Shown here piece after piece: positions 34,842-43,876 of a stretch of DNA of 64,000 nucleotides; position 1 is the stretch's first letter, and the number at the start of each line of letters is the position of its first letter. Position numbers and translations under genes: made by a program. Origin of the DNA: Ensifer adhaerens (GTDB lineage Bacteria; Pseudomonadota; Alphaproteobacteria; Rhizobiales; Rhizobiaceae); the NCBI RefSeq assembly GCF_028993555.1, contig NZ_CP118610.1, positions 2,356,001 through 2,420,000 on the forward strand, written 5' to 3'. The notes under the pieces were generated by a model. It was not told the DNA's origin, searched no databases, and was given only the letters and a program-made list of their open reading frames with translations.

Positions 34842-35942
34842 TCACCGCAGCTTGAGGGTGGAGAGGCCGACCATCGCCAGGATGACGGCAATGATCCAGA
34901 AACGGATCACGACCTGGCTTTCGGTCCAGCCCTTCTTTTCGAAGTGGTGGTGGATCGGCGCCATCAGGAAGACGCGGCGGCCGGTGCGCTTGAACCAGAA
35001 GACCTGGATGATGACCGACAGCGTTTCCATGACGAAAAGGCCGCCGATGATGACCATGACGATCTCGTGCTTGACGGCAACGGCAACGGTGCCGATCAGG
35101 CCGCCGAGTGCCAGCGACCCGGTGTCGCCCATGAAGATCGCGGCCGGCGGCGCGTTGAACCAGAGGAAGCCGAGGCCGGCGCCGATGACGGCGCCGAGGA
35201 TCACGGCAAGCTCGCCCGTGCCGGGCACGAAATGGATCTGCAGGTAATTCGCAAAGACCGCGTTACCCGCGAGATAGGCGATCAGGCCGAAGGCGGCGGC
35301 GGCGATCATGACCGGTACGATCGCAAGGCCGTCGAGACCATCGGTCAGGTTCACGGCATTGCCGGCGCCGACGATGACGAAGCCGCCGAACAGCACGAAG
35401 AAATAGCCGAGATTGAGAATGAGGTCCTTGAAGAAGGGGAACGTGACCGAGGAGCCGAAGGTCGAGCCGGCCGAACCGCTCGAGAGCGCTGCCTGCATCA
35501 TGAAGAAGACGGCGATCGCCGCGATCACGAATTCGAAGCCGAGGCGCGCCTTGCCGGAAAAGCCCTTGTCCGACTGCTTGGTGACCTTGAGGTAATCGTC
35601 ATAGAAGCCGATGGCGCCGAAACCGAGGGTGACGAGCAGTGTCGAGACGACGTAGACGCTGGAAAGGTCGGCCCAGAGCAGCGACGAGACGACGATGCCG
35701 GCCAGAATCATCAGGCCGCCCATGGTCGGCGTGCCGGCCTTCTTGAAATGCGTCTGCGGCCCGTCGGCGCGGATCGGCTGGCCCTTGCCCTGGCGGATGC
35801 GCAGCGAGGCGATCATCGCAGGGCCGAACAGGAACACGATCATGGCCGAGGTGAAGAGCGCCGCGCCGGTGCGAAATGTGATGTAGCGAAATAGATTGAA
35901 AAACTGAAAGTGGTCCGCCAGTTCCACGAGCCAAATGAGCAT
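34842..35942 (-). CDS. mraY: Phospho-N-acetylmuramoyl-pentapeptide-transferase MraY
   Basis: Ten-TM enzyme that transfers phospho-MurNAc-pentapeptide to undecaprenyl phosphate, giving lipid I. The 366-residue product has the aspartate pairs [13 protein letters not shown] and [13 protein letters not shown], the [15 protein letters not shown] loop and the histidine motif [20 protein letters not shown]. The ATG at 35942 matches the family N-terminus ([20 protein letters not shown]). A 251-bp gap with a palindromic repeat separates it from murF, the only sizeable break within the mraZ-murB run. Confidence 0.98.
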   Translation of the reverse strand: MLIWLVELADHFQFFNLFRYITFRTGAALFTSAMIVFLFGPAMIASLRIRQGKGQPIRADGPQTHFKKAGTPTMGGLMILAGIVVSSLLWADLSSVYVVSTLLVTLGFGAIGFYDDYLKVTKQSDKGFSGKARLGFEFVIAAIAVFFMMQAALSSGSAGSTFGSSVTFPFFKDLILNLGYFFVLFGGFVIVGAGNAVNLTDGLDGLAIVPVMIAAAAFGLIAYLAGNAVFANYLQIHFVPGTGELAVILGAVIGAGLGFLWFNAPPAAIFMGDTGSLALGGLIGTVAVAVKHEIVMVIIGGLFVMETLSVIIQVFWFKRTGRRVFLMAPIHHHFEKKGWTESQVVIRFWIIAVILAMVGLSTLKLR

Positions 35943-35976
35943 AAGGGACCTTTCCCCAAAGGTTTCCTGCACAATC

Positions 35977-36072
35977 CCTCAAATCGGAATCGATTTAAGG
36001 ACGAAATTATGCAGCCGTTTAAAATGTTACAGCGACCTTTGCGCGTCCTGTAAGACGCGCGGCGCTGTGTAA
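35977..36072 (+). repeat. Two-palindrome intergenic element, copy A
   Basis: Left palindrome AAATCG/CGATTT at 35981-35996; right hairpin from TTACAGCGACC to GGCGCTGTGTAA with the inner stem GCGCGTC/GACGCGC. Between them ATG CAG begins a frame at 36009 encoding MQPFKMLQRPLRVL, with its TAA at 36051-36053 in the hairpin loop. It sits between murF and mraY, inside the dcw transcript and antisense to it. It resembles the description of rhizobial RIME elements (~100 bp, two palindromes), which I could not compare base by base. Confidence 0.85.
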
Positions 36073-36193
36073 TCAGAACGTCGTCCAACAGAATCATCTG
36101 AAAAACGATACGCGCATGCATGCGAAAGTGTTAGGGCGCGCCACCTAACTCCAGGCTGTATCCACCGCGCCCATCATGGGCGGTGTCGCCGGC

Positions 36194-37633
36194 TTATTCC
36201 TCGGCTTCGGGTCCCTCGGCATTCGCTGCCGGATAGGTCTCGATCAGCGCCTGCACGATCTTTGCGCAGCCGGTCCCCTTCGACGACTTGATCATGACGA
36301 CATCACCGGGCGCGACCGCGGCCAGTGCATAGGACTTCAGGTCCTCGACGCTCTCGCGATAGATCACCGAAACCTCGGGCGGCAGTGCATCACGCAGGTG
36401 CGCCATCAACGGCCCGGCGAGCCAGACATCGGTGATGCCCGCTTCGACGAGCGGGCGGGCGAGTGCGGCATGCACCTCGACGGCGTGTTCGCCCATCTCC
36501 AGCATGTCGCCGAGCACGGCGATGCGACGGCCGCCGACCGGCGGCTCACTGTCGCGAAGCAGCGCGATCGCCGCCCGCATCGAGCTCGGATTGGCATTGT
36601 AGCTTTCATCGATCAGCTTCAGCGTGCCGGTGCCGATCGCCAGAGTATGGCGTCGCCCCCTGCCCGTTTCGGCTTGCATGGTCGCAAGAGCCGAAGCCGC
36701 AAAGTCGAGATCGCCGCCGGCAAGCTTGACTGCTGCGAGAACTGCGACCGCGTTCTCGGCAATGTGCCGTCCGGGCGCGCCGATCGCCACTTCCAGCGTG
36801 CGACCGCCGATGCCGGCCCAGAGAACGGAGCCTTCCGGACCACCGCTGAATTCGACCAGGCGGAACTCGGCCTTGGGATTGGCGCCGAAGGAATGGATGT
36901 GGCTGACGCCGGCTGCAGCCGCGGCGTTTTCCAGCAGCTTGTATTGGGGGCTGTCGTGAATGATCAGCGCATGGCCGCCATTGACCACACCTTCGAAGAT
37001 CTCGGCCTTGGCCTCGGCGATCTCGTCAAGGCTCTTGAAGTTGCCGAGATGGGCGGCGGCGATGCTCGTCACCATAGCCACATGCGGGCGCACCATGGCA
37101 GTCAGCGGCCGGATCTCACCCGGATGGTTCATGCCGATCTCGAAGATGCCGAAGTCGGTTGCTTCGGGCATGCGCGCAAGCGTCAGCGGCACACCCCAGT
37201 GATTGTTGAACGAGGCGACCGAAGCATGCACGCGGCCCTGCGGCTTGAGCACATGGCGCAGCATCTCCTTGGTGGTCGTCTTGCCGACAGAACCGGTGAC
37301 GGCGATGATCTTGGCGGCGCTGCGGTCGCGCGCCGCGCAGCCGAGACGGATCATCGCCTCGAGCACATCGTCGACGACGATCATCGGCGCATTGAGGCGC
37401 CCGAGGGCCGGAAGCTTGCCTTCGCTGACGACCAGCACTGCCGCGCCATTGGCAAGCGCGATGCCGGCATAGTCGTGACCGTCGACACGATCACCCTTGA
37501 TCGCAAAGAAAGCTTCGCCCTTGCCGATCGAGCGGCTGTCGATGGAGATCCCGCTGATGCCCTCCGGCAGATTGCCCATCGGCCGACCGTTCATCGCGGC
37601 CAGGAGATCGCTGCTTGTCCAGAGCCAGTTCAT
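36194..37633 (-). CDS. murF: UDP-N-acetylmuramoyl-tripeptide--D-alanyl-D-alanine ligase MurF
   Basis: Adds the D-Ala-D-Ala made by Ddl to the UDP-MurNAc tripeptide. The 479-residue product shows the N-terminal ISGISIDSRSIGKGEAFFAI, the ATP loop AVTGSVGKTTTKEMLRHVLK, the NNHWGVPLTLARMP segment and DESYNANPSSMRAAIALL. The ATG at 37633 shares its A with the murE stop (TGATG) and has GGGAGG 6 nt upstream; a GTG one codon earlier is possible but too close to that site. Confidence 0.97.
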   Translation of the reverse strand: MNWLWTSSDLLAAMNGRPMGNLPEGISGISIDSRSIGKGEAFFAIKGDRVDGHDYAGIALANGAAVLVVSEGKLPALGRLNAPMIVVDDVLEAMIRLGCAARDRSAAKIIAVTGSVGKTTTKEMLRHVLKPQGRVHASVASFNNHWGVPLTLARMPEATDFGIFEIGMNHPGEIRPLTAMVRPHVAMVTSIAAAHLGNFKSLDEIAEAKAEIFEGVVNGGHALIIHDSPQYKLLENAAAAAGVSHIHSFGANPKAEFRLVEFSGGPEGSVLWAGIGGRTLEVAIGAPGRHIAENAVAVLAAVKLAGGDLDFAASALATMQAETGRGRRHTLAIGTGTLKLIDESYNANPSSMRAAIALLRDSEPPVGGRRIAVLGDMLEMGEHAVEVHAALARPLVEAGITDVWLAGPLMAHLRDALPPEVSVIYRESVEDLKSYALAAVAPGDVVMIKSSKGTGCAKIVQALIETYPAANAEGPEAEE

Positions 37634-39096
37634 CACAAACCTCCCAGGGCCTTGCGGACCTCCGCATGGTCCGAGAAGGGTAGCGTCACGGAACCGACCG
37701 TCTGCCCCTCCTCGTGCCCCTTGCCGGCAACGATCAGCGTGTCGCCGGTCTTCAGCATGCCGACCGCGGTGCGGATCGCCTGGGCGCGGTCGCCGATCTC
37801 GATCGCGCCCTTGGCAGCAGTCATGATTTCGGCACGGATCACCTCGGGAACCTCCGAACGCGGATTGTCGTCGGTGACGATCGTCACATCGGCGAGCCGT
37901 GTGGCGATCTCGCCCATGATCGGGCGCTTGCCCTTGTCGCGGTCGCCGCCGCAGCCGAACACCACGACGACGCGGCCAGTGGTGAACGGGCGCACCGAGG
38001 CCAGCACGTTTTCAAGCGCATCGGGCTTGTGGGCGTAGTCGACATAGGCAAGCGCGCCGTCCTTGGTCTGGCCGACCAGCTCGAGGCGGCCGGAGGCGCC
38101 CTGCAGCTTTTCAAGCGCCGAGAAGGCAGCCTTGGCGCTGATGCCGGTCGACATGGCAAGACCCGCCGCAACGAGCGCGTTCGCCACCTGGAAATCGCCG
38201 GCGAGCGGAATGTGGATTTCGAAGATGTCGTCGCCGACATGGACTTCCGCCGACTGCTTGTGGCGGAAGTGCTCGACGCGCTTCAGCGAGATGAAGTCGC
38301 CCTTGCGGCCGACCGTGCGCACATCGAGCTTTGCCTTGCGGGCAGCCGCGATCGCCTGGTCCGACCACTGGTCGTCGGCGAAGATCACCGCCGGCGCACC
38401 CTTCGGCAGCAGGGCGTTGAACAGCCGCATCTTGGAGGCCATGTAGTGCTCGACCGTCGGATGGTAGTCCATGTGGTCGCGGCCGAGATTGGTGAAGGCG
38501 GCAGCCGAAAGGCGCACGCCGTCGAGACGGCTCTGGTCGAGGCCGTGGCTGGAGGCTTCCATCGCCGCATGGGTGACGCCGGCATCGGCAAGCTCGGCCA
38601 GGAGCTTGTGCAGCGACACCGGGTCGGGCGTCGTCAGCGAACCGTAGTCGTTGCGGCCGGGGGCGACGACGCCTGTCGTGCCGATCATCGCGGCTGCGAA
38701 GCCCGAATACGCCCAGATCTGGCGGGTAAAGGAGGCAACCGAAGTCTTGCCGGCGGTACCGGTCACGGCAACCATGGTTTCCGGCTGGCGGCCGTAAAAG
38801 GCGGCAGCGGCGCGCGCCAGGAAAGCGCGGGGTTCAGAGAGCTTCAGCATCGGTACCGATGCGGCATCGACGTCCGAGCCCGCTTCGGTGACGACAGCGA
38901 CCGCGCCGCGCTTCAGTGCGTCGGCGATGTAGCTGCTGCCATCGGCCTTGCTGCCCGTAACCGCGACGAAGAGATCCCCTGGCTGAACCTGCCGACTATC
39001 GGCCGTCAGTCCGGCAACGTCGATATCGGCGGCAGCGCCGCTCAGTTGCGCCGAAAGTTCCGGGAAGTTCGATCCCGCCAGCTCTTTGATCTTCAT
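37633..39096 (-). CDS. murE: UDP-N-acetylmuramoyl-L-alanyl-D-glutamate--2,6-diaminopimelate ligase MurE
   Basis: Adds the third stem residue. The 487-residue product contains [20 protein letters not shown], the ATP loop [20 protein letters not shown] and [20 protein letters not shown]. The DNPRSE motif ([18 protein letters not shown]) is the one that selects meso-diaminopimelate instead of lysine, so this cell wall is DAP-type. I prefer the ATG at 39096 to an in-frame TTG at 39129. It ends in TGATG overlap with murF. Confidence 0.98.
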   Translation of the reverse strand: MKIKELAGSNFPELSAQLSGAAADIDVAGLTADSRQVQPGDLFVAVTGSKADGSSYIADALKRGAVAVVTEAGSDVDAASVPMLKLSEPRAFLARAAAAFYGRQPETMVAVTGTAGKTSVASFTRQIWAYSGFAAAMIGTTGVVAPGRNDYGSLTTPDPVSLHKLLAELADAGVTHAAMEASSHGLDQSRLDGVRLSAAAFTNLGRDHMDYHPTVEHYMASKMRLFNALLPKGAPAVIFADDQWSDQAIAAARKAKLDVRTVGRKGDFISLKRVEHFRHKQSAEVHVGDDIFEIHIPLAGDFQVANALVAAGLAMSTGISAKAAFSALEKLQGASGRLELVGQTKDGALAYVDYAHKPDALENVLASVRPFTTGRVVVVFGCGGDRDKGKRPIMGEIATRLADVTIVTDDNPRSEVPEVIRAEIMTAAKGAIEIGDRAQAIRTAVGMLKTGDTLIVAGKGHEEGQTVGSVTLPFSDHAEVRKALGGL

Positions 39097-39162
39097 GAAC
39101 GCACGTCTCGCATCGATTTCGATCCGCAAGAATCGCGAATCGTCCGCTTTCTCATTTCATGT

Positions 39163-40911
39163 CTAATAAGACACAAGCAAGGCAGAACCGTCTTCTCCAA
39201 ACTTTGGTTCGACACCCAGCAGCGGCGCGGAGCGGCTGATGATGTCGCGAACCATGGGAGCCGCGTTCGAGCCTGCCGTGCGCCCGCCACCCTCGCCGGT
39301 CTTCGGCGCGTCGATGAAGGTCAGCACGATGTATTTCGGGTTGTCGATCGGGAACGCCGCCAGGAAGGCGTTGAAGTTCTGGTCGCTGGCGTAGCGGCCG
39401 TTGACCACCTTGTCGGCCGTGCCGGTCTTGCCGCCGACGTTGAAGCCCGGCACCAGCGCCCGCTTGCCCGAGCCGGCAATGCCGTTCCAGCGCAAGAGGA
39501 AGCGCATGTCGTCGCTGGTGCTCTTCTTGACCACCGGCGTGGCGACTGCGTTGGCCTGCTCCTCGGTGCGCGGCAGGAAGGTCGGCTCGATCAGCTTGCC
39601 GCCGTTGACGAGTGCAGCACCCGCAACCGCCGTCTGCAGCGGCGTCGTCGAGACGCCGTGGCCGAAGGAGATGGTGACCGAGTTGATCTTCTTCCATTCG
39701 CGCGGCTGCGTCGGGGATTTCACTTCCGGCAACTCGGTCGGCAGTTTCGACAGCAGGCCGAGGCGCGTCAGGAATTCCTTGTGGCCGGGGATGCCGACGA
39801 GGTCGGCGATCTTGGCGGTGCCGATGTTCGACGAATACTGGAAGATTTCCGGAACCGTGAGAACGCGGCGCTTGCCGTGGAAGTCCTTGATGGTGAAGCC
39901 GCCGATGCGGATCGGCGCCGAGGCGTCGAAGCTGTCGTTCAGCGTCACCTTGCCGGAATCGAGCCCCATGGCGATGGTGAAGGTCTTGAAGGTGGAGCCC
40001 ATTTCGAACGTGCCGTTCGACATGCGGTTCATCCAGCCTTCTTCCGCCCCTTCGGCCGGCTTGTTCGGGTCGTAGTCGGGAACGGACGCCATCGCCAGGA
40101 CTTCACCGGTGTGGACATCGAGCACGACGGCACCGGCGGCTAGCGCCTGATAGTTCTTCATGCCGGCGTCGATGACGTCACGCACGATATTCTGAACGCG
40201 CACGTCGATCGACAGCTTCACCGGCTCGAGCTTGGCGTCGCTGGTCATGCCGATCGCGGCAAGGTCGGCCAGCCCCTGGCTGTCGATATAGCGTTCCATG
40301 CCGGCAACGCCGCGGTTGTCGATGTTGACGTGGCCGAGGATGTGCGCGGCGGTGTGCCCGCCGGGATAGAAGCGGCGCTTTTCCGGACGGAAGCCGACGC
40401 CAGGAATGCCGAGCGCCAGAATCTCGCTCTGCTGCTTCGGCGTCAGCTGGCGGCGCAGCCACTGGAAGCGCGATTTCGACTTCAGCTTGTTGTAGATCTC
40501 GCGGGTATTGATGTCAGGCAATACCGTCGCCAGCCGCTCCACCGCCTCGTCGGCATCGACGATCTTGTGCGGCTCGGCATAGAGCGAAACGGTGCGGATG
40601 TCGGTTGCGAGGATTTCGCCATTGCGGTCGAGAATGTCCGGTCGCGATGCCATCAGGTTGTCGGCGCGGCCGATGCTGGAAACCGTTTCCGGCTGCGCCA
40701 TGCCGTATTGCACGAGGCGGCCGCCGATGACGGCGTAGACGATGCCGAAGCTCGCGATCACGATGGCGACGCGGTTCTTCGCCTGGTTGGTGGTCTTCTT
40801 GCGCGTCCCCTGAAAGGTAACGTTGAGGCCGCTTTCCGCCGGTCGGTTGTTGCCGCCTGCCGAGAAATGCGCCTTGCTCTTCAATACCATGATGCGGGAG
40901 AGAAACGACAT
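39163..40911 (-). CDS. ftsI: Septal peptidoglycan transpeptidase FtsI (PBP3)
   Basis: Class B penicillin-binding protein that crosslinks septal wall with FtsW. The 582-residue product has a basic cytoplasmic tail, one TM (RVAIVIASFGIVYAVIGGRL, near residues 47-66), a PBP dimer domain and the transpeptidase domain with active serine S306 in STFK (FEMGSTFKTFTIAMG), the SSN motif in FQYSSNIGTAKI and KTG in NVGGKTGTADKV. It overlaps ftsL as TGATG. It is followed by murE after a 66-bp gap. Confidence 0.98.
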   Translation of the reverse strand: MSFLSRIMVLKSKAHFSAGGNNRPAESGLNVTFQGTRKKTTNQAKNRVAIVIASFGIVYAVIGGRLVQYGMAQPETVSSIGRADNLMASRPDILDRNGEILATDIRTVSLYAEPHKIVDADEAVERLATVLPDINTREIYNKLKSKSRFQWLRRQLTPKQQSEILALGIPGVGFRPEKRRFYPGGHTAAHILGHVNIDNRGVAGMERYIDSQGLADLAAIGMTSDAKLEPVKLSIDVRVQNIVRDVIDAGMKNYQALAAGAVVLDVHTGEVLAMASVPDYDPNKPAEGAEEGWMNRMSNGTFEMGSTFKTFTIAMGLDSGKVTLNDSFDASAPIRIGGFTIKDFHGKRRVLTVPEIFQYSSNIGTAKIADLVGIPGHKEFLTRLGLLSKLPTELPEVKSPTQPREWKKINSVTISFGHGVSTTPLQTAVAGAALVNGGKLIEPTFLPRTEEQANAVATPVVKKSTSDDMRFLLRWNGIAGSGKRALVPGFNVGGKTGTADKVVNGRYASDQNFNAFLAAFPIDNPKYIVLTFIDAPKTGEGGGRTAGSNAAPMVRDIISRSAPLLGVEPKFGEDGSALLVSY

Positions 40912-41297
40912 CAGCGCGCCACCGAGCCAGTTGCCATGTTATCGGTCTTGTTGATGATGGCCGCGACACCGTCCTTCGCAGCCTTTTCGTCTTCAGGCAC
41001 CGGCAGATCCGCCTTCAGCATCGGCAGCTCCTTCGGTTGAGCGAGCTGCGTCGAAGGTGTCGGCGCCAACTGCAGATCGGCACCGAAAGCACCAACCAGA
41101 CGCTCCAGCCGGTTCGGCTGCGTCAAGAGCGCCCAGTCGGCGCGCAGCAGGTCGATCGTGTCTTCTTCAAGCTTGATCGCCACGTCGAGCTTGCGGACTT
41201 CCTCAAGCTTGTTTTCGGCACGGTGCTTGATCGTATAGGTCACTGTCGCGGCGGCCGTCATGACGACGATCAGAACGATATCGAGCGTTCGAAGCAT
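40911..41297 (-). CDS. ftsL: Cell division protein FtsL
   Basis: A 128-residue bitopic protein of the FtsQLB complex. It has one TM directly at the N-terminus (IVLIVVMTAAATVTYTIKHR) followed by a leucine-heptad coiled coil (AENKLEEVRKLDVAIKLEED, then TIDLLRADWALLTQPNRLER), the usual FtsL layout. The position between rsmH and ftsI settles the call, since the sequence itself is poorly conserved in this family. It overlaps ftsI by one base and starts 6 bp after rsmH. Confidence 0.93.
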   Translation of the reverse strand: MLRTLDIVLIVVMTAAATVTYTIKHRAENKLEEVRKLDVAIKLEEDTIDLLRADWALLTQPNRLERLVGAFGADLQLAPTPSTQLAQPKELPMLKADLPVPEDEKAAKDGVAAIINKTDNMATGSVAR

Positions 41298-41303
41298 GTC
41301 TTG

Positions 41304-42329
41304 TCAGCCCCCCAACCGTGCAAGGCTTGCCAGTTCCGGCAGATTGAAAATGGATAGATCGTTTCCCGGCGACGCGGCCTGCGTGCGGATCCCGGCGCGC
41401 AGCTTTGCAGAGCGGGCGCGCGGATTGAGGGACGCTTCTTCCTCGCTGGCTGCCACCATAGGCTTGCCAACTGGCGTGAAGGTTGCGGCGCGCGCGGAAA
41501 CCATGGGCAGGTGGCGGGAGCCGCTGGCCTTACCGGAACGATCCTGGAAGAACGCCTTGACGATCCGGTCCTCGAGCGAATGGAAGGTCACGACGACGAG
41601 ACGACCGCCAGGCTTCAAGGCCTTTTCGGCGGCAAACAGCGCCTGAGCCAGTTCGCCGAGTTCATCATTGACGAAAATGCGCAGCGCCTGGAAGACCCGG
41701 GTTGCCGGATGAATCTTGTCCTTCGCCTTGCGCGGCGTCACCACCTCGATCAGACCCGCGAGATCGCGGGTCGTCTCGAACGGCTGCTCGGCACGGCGCT
41801 TCTCGATCGCACGCGCGATACGGCCCGCCTGCTTTTCTTCGCCGAGAAAACCGAAGATGCGGATGAGATCGGACACCTTGGCGCGGTTGACGACATCGGC
41901 CGCCGAAACGCCGGAGGCCGACATGCGCATATCGAGTGGCCCCTTCTTCTGGAAGGAAAAGCCACGCTCGGCCTCGTCGATCTGCATCGAGGAAACACCG
42001 ATGTCGAGCACGACACCGTCGAGCCCACCATCGGGCGCATGGGCGGCAAGCTCGGAAAACTGCGCATGGATGAGCTTCAGCCGGCCACCCCACTCGGCGA
42101 CCTGCGTCTGGCCGGCAGCAATTGCCGTCGGATCGCGATCGAGCGCGATCACATCGGCACCAGCTTTGAGGATTGCGGAGCTATAGCCGCCGGCACCGAA
42201 GGTGCCATCGAGAATGACCTTGCCGGGCGCAGGCTCAAGCGCCGCAAGAACCTCCGACAAGAGGACGGGAATGTGACGAACCGGTCCGCCTTCGGCTTCA
42301 GGAATACCTCCGCCTTGTTCCGTCACCAT
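41304..42329 (-). CDS. rsmH: 16S rRNA (cytosine(1402)-N(4))-methyltransferase RsmH (MraW)
   Basis: SAM-dependent methyltransferase of 16S rRNA C1402. The 341-residue product opens with [20 protein letters not shown], has the SAM motif [20 protein letters not shown], and contains [20 protein letters not shown] and [20 protein letters not shown], all MraW signatures. The ATG at 42329 has GGAGAGGCGG upstream; the frame continues back through mraZ but that part is a shadow. It follows mraZ by 14 bp. Confidence 0.97.
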   Translation of the reverse strand: MVTEQGGGIPEAEGGPVRHIPVLLSEVLAALEPAPGKVILDGTFGAGGYSSAILKAGADVIALDRDPTAIAAGQTQVAEWGGRLKLIHAQFSELAAHAPDGGLDGVVLDIGVSSMQIDEAERGFSFQKKGPLDMRMSASGVSAADVVNRAKVSDLIRIFGFLGEEKQAGRIARAIEKRRAEQPFETTRDLAGLIEVVTPRKAKDKIHPATRVFQALRIFVNDELGELAQALFAAEKALKPGGRLVVVTFHSLEDRIVKAFFQDRSGKASGSRHLPMVSARAATFTPVGKPMVAASEEEASLNPRARSAKLRAGIRTQAASPGNDLSIFNLPELASLARLGG

Positions 42330-42343
42330 TCCGCCTCTCCATT

Positions 42344-42784
42344 CTAGTCTGGACGCAACCCCCGTGATTTGCGCCCTTCCCGGGCCACCGCCTGTGCCTT
42401 GACAAAGGCTTGCGGCTCCCAGAGCTGAAAATAATCGCCCCGCCCGACGAACATCACGTCGGTCGAGATGCCGGTGAAGTCGCGGATGAAATCCGTCACC
42501 ATCAACCGACCTTCCGGATCGAGCTTCACGAAGACGCCGCCCCCATGAACGAGCAGCGACATCTCGTTGGCCTCCGAGGAAAACGGATCCTCGGCCGCCA
42601 TCTGCTTCTCGAACCGATCCAGGAGCTCCGGCCCGCCGACGCTGATCGCCGGAAAGACGAAATCCTGAAAACAGTATAGCTCCCGGACGCCCCCATCCGA
42701 CAGCACGGAACGAAACGCCGAGGGAACGGAAACCCGCCCCTTCGCATCGATCCGATTGGCAGCATGTGACAAGAAGCGGTTCAT
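42344..42784 (-). CDS. mraZ: Transcriptional regulator MraZ
   Basis: First gene of the dcw cluster. The 146-residue product has two SpoVT/AbrB-like halves, each with the conserved D-x-K/E-G-R element: [20 protein letters not shown] and [20 protein letters not shown]. MraZ forms rings and represses its own operon by binding TGGG repeats. Four such repeats with exact 10-bp spacing lie 177-220 bp upstream. In some bacteria MraZ is opposed by the methyltransferase RsmH encoded next to it. Confidence 0.97.
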   Translation of the reverse strand: MNRFLSHAANRIDAKGRVSVPSAFRSVLSDGGVRELYCFQDFVFPAISVGGPELLDRFEKQMAAEDPFSSEANEMSLLVHGGGVFVKLDPEGRLMVTDFIRDFTGISTDVMFVGRGDYFQLWEPQAFVKAQAVAREGRKSRGLRPD

Positions 42785-42960
42785 AACGCGAAACGGCCGC
42801 CCAAGACTGACGGGCCACGATCATCGACCCGCGAGAACACGTAACCGCACACACAAGACAGCCTTGCCGAACATTGGAATGTCCGCCCACCCTCCGAAGC
42901 CGGAAGGCACTGGAATCTTGCGATGTTGGGCCGCGAAGCAGCCCCTGCGCAGTGCCATTA

Positions 42961-43000
42961 TGGGATATCATGGGACCATATGGGCGTCAATGGGAATGGG
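42961..43000 (-). promoter_or_regulatory. Probable MraZ operator: four phased TGGG boxes
   Basis: On the plus strand TGGG occurs at 42961, 42971, 42981 and 42991, each exactly 10 bp apart, with a fifth at 42997. Published MraZ sites are TGGGN direct repeats with 5-bp spacers, the same period. Here the boxes read on the strand opposite to mraZ transcription. The assignment combines visible sequence with family knowledge. Confidence 0.8.
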
Positions 43001-43047
43001 TTCGTAAACAGCCGTCGGACTGATCAAATATTGATAGGTTGTTAAGT

Positions 43048-43062
43048 TTAACGAAGGGTTAC
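43048..43062. promoter_or_regulatory. CtrA-like half-site upstream of mraZ
   Basis: TTAA-N7-TTAC, one mismatch from the CtrA consensus TTAA-N7-TTAA. Its core TTAACGAAGGGTTAC is nearly identical to the site upstream of ddl (TTAACGAAGCGTTTAC). The region 42785-43369 holds no large gene and must contain the dcw promoter. Confidence 0.4.
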
Positions 43063-43145
43063 GAAGAGACCCCCACCGTGCGGGAATAGGACGGCGGAAC
43101 GGCTTCAAATCGTTGGAAAATCAGAATGTGAGGAAGAGCGCAGCA

Positions 43146-43232
43146 ATGCCGTTGCGCAAAAGCGTTTACGCGTCATCGCATGCCAAGAAAGCGCAACAGC
43201 AACGACAAAACCGCCTAAAGCGGCTCCGCTGA
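43146..43232 (+). CDS. Possible 28-residue basic peptide
   Basis: A short frame starting ATG CCG TTG CGC, with GAGGAAGAG about 9 nt upstream, encodes a very basic peptide beginning MPLRKSVYASSHAKKAQQQR and ending in KRLR. It lies between the dcw promoter and rnpB, divergent from mraZ. The ribosome site and strongly biased composition are suggestive, but at this length an open frame alone proves little. Confidence 0.3.
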   Translation: MPLRKSVYASSHAKKAQQQRQNRLKRLR

Positions 43233-43369
43233 ATGCTGTGAAAATGGCGTGCGGATCAGCCTGATTTGCAAGACTTGATCCGCAAGTTCGAGCAAAGCGA
43301 AATCGCCACGATGAGGAGTGCTCTGCCGCGCGAGCTGAACGCGTGCCCCGCGCATTTGCACAGGGAGAG

Positions 43370-43786
43370 AAATCGCCAGTTGGCCTGTAAGCCGGGTTCT
43401 GTATGGCCCCGTTACCCGAGGGCAACGGAACGTGGCAGCCATTCATCTGGGACTGCGCTTGCACGCAGCCTCTTGCAACCCACCCGGATGACTGGCCCGG
43501 AAACAGGCTGGGCGCTTGCGCGCCCGCGTCATCCCTATTCGGTCTTGCTCCCGGTGGGGTTTGCCGTGCCGTCCATGTCGCCATGTCCGCGGTGGGCTCT
43601 TACCCCACCCTTTCACCCTTACTCCGGCAAGCGGAGCGGTTTGCTTTCTGTGGCACTTTCCCTGAGGTCACCCTCGCCGGACGTTATCCGGCACCGTGCT
43701 TCCGTGGAGCCCGGACTTTCCTCCCCCCGCGACCTTTCGGCACTTGCGGAGAGCGGCTGCCCGGCCAACTGGCAGGCGCTCCTTAA
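43370..43786 (-). ncRNA. rnpB: RNase P RNA, bacterial type A
   Basis: The catalytic RNA of RNase P, which trims tRNA 5' ends. The minus strand contains the universally conserved GGAAAGTCCGGGCTCC near the 5' end (43705-43722), GGTAAGAGCCCACCGCGG in the middle (43594-43611), and AGAACCCGGCTTACAGGCC near the 3' end (43382-43400). The terminal helix P1 closes by GCCAGTTGGCC with GGCCAACTGGC (43763-43773 with 43375-43385). The ends are set from P1 and are accurate to several bases. Several open frames crossing this region on both strands are not genes. Confidence 0.97.
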
Positions 43787-43876
43787 CCCAGCGTGCCGCC
43801 CGGCGCCAGAAAAAACGGCAGGGTTTTTCGAGCCGCCAACAGGCAGATCGGGTCGGTGCGGCCTTGGCGCACCCGA

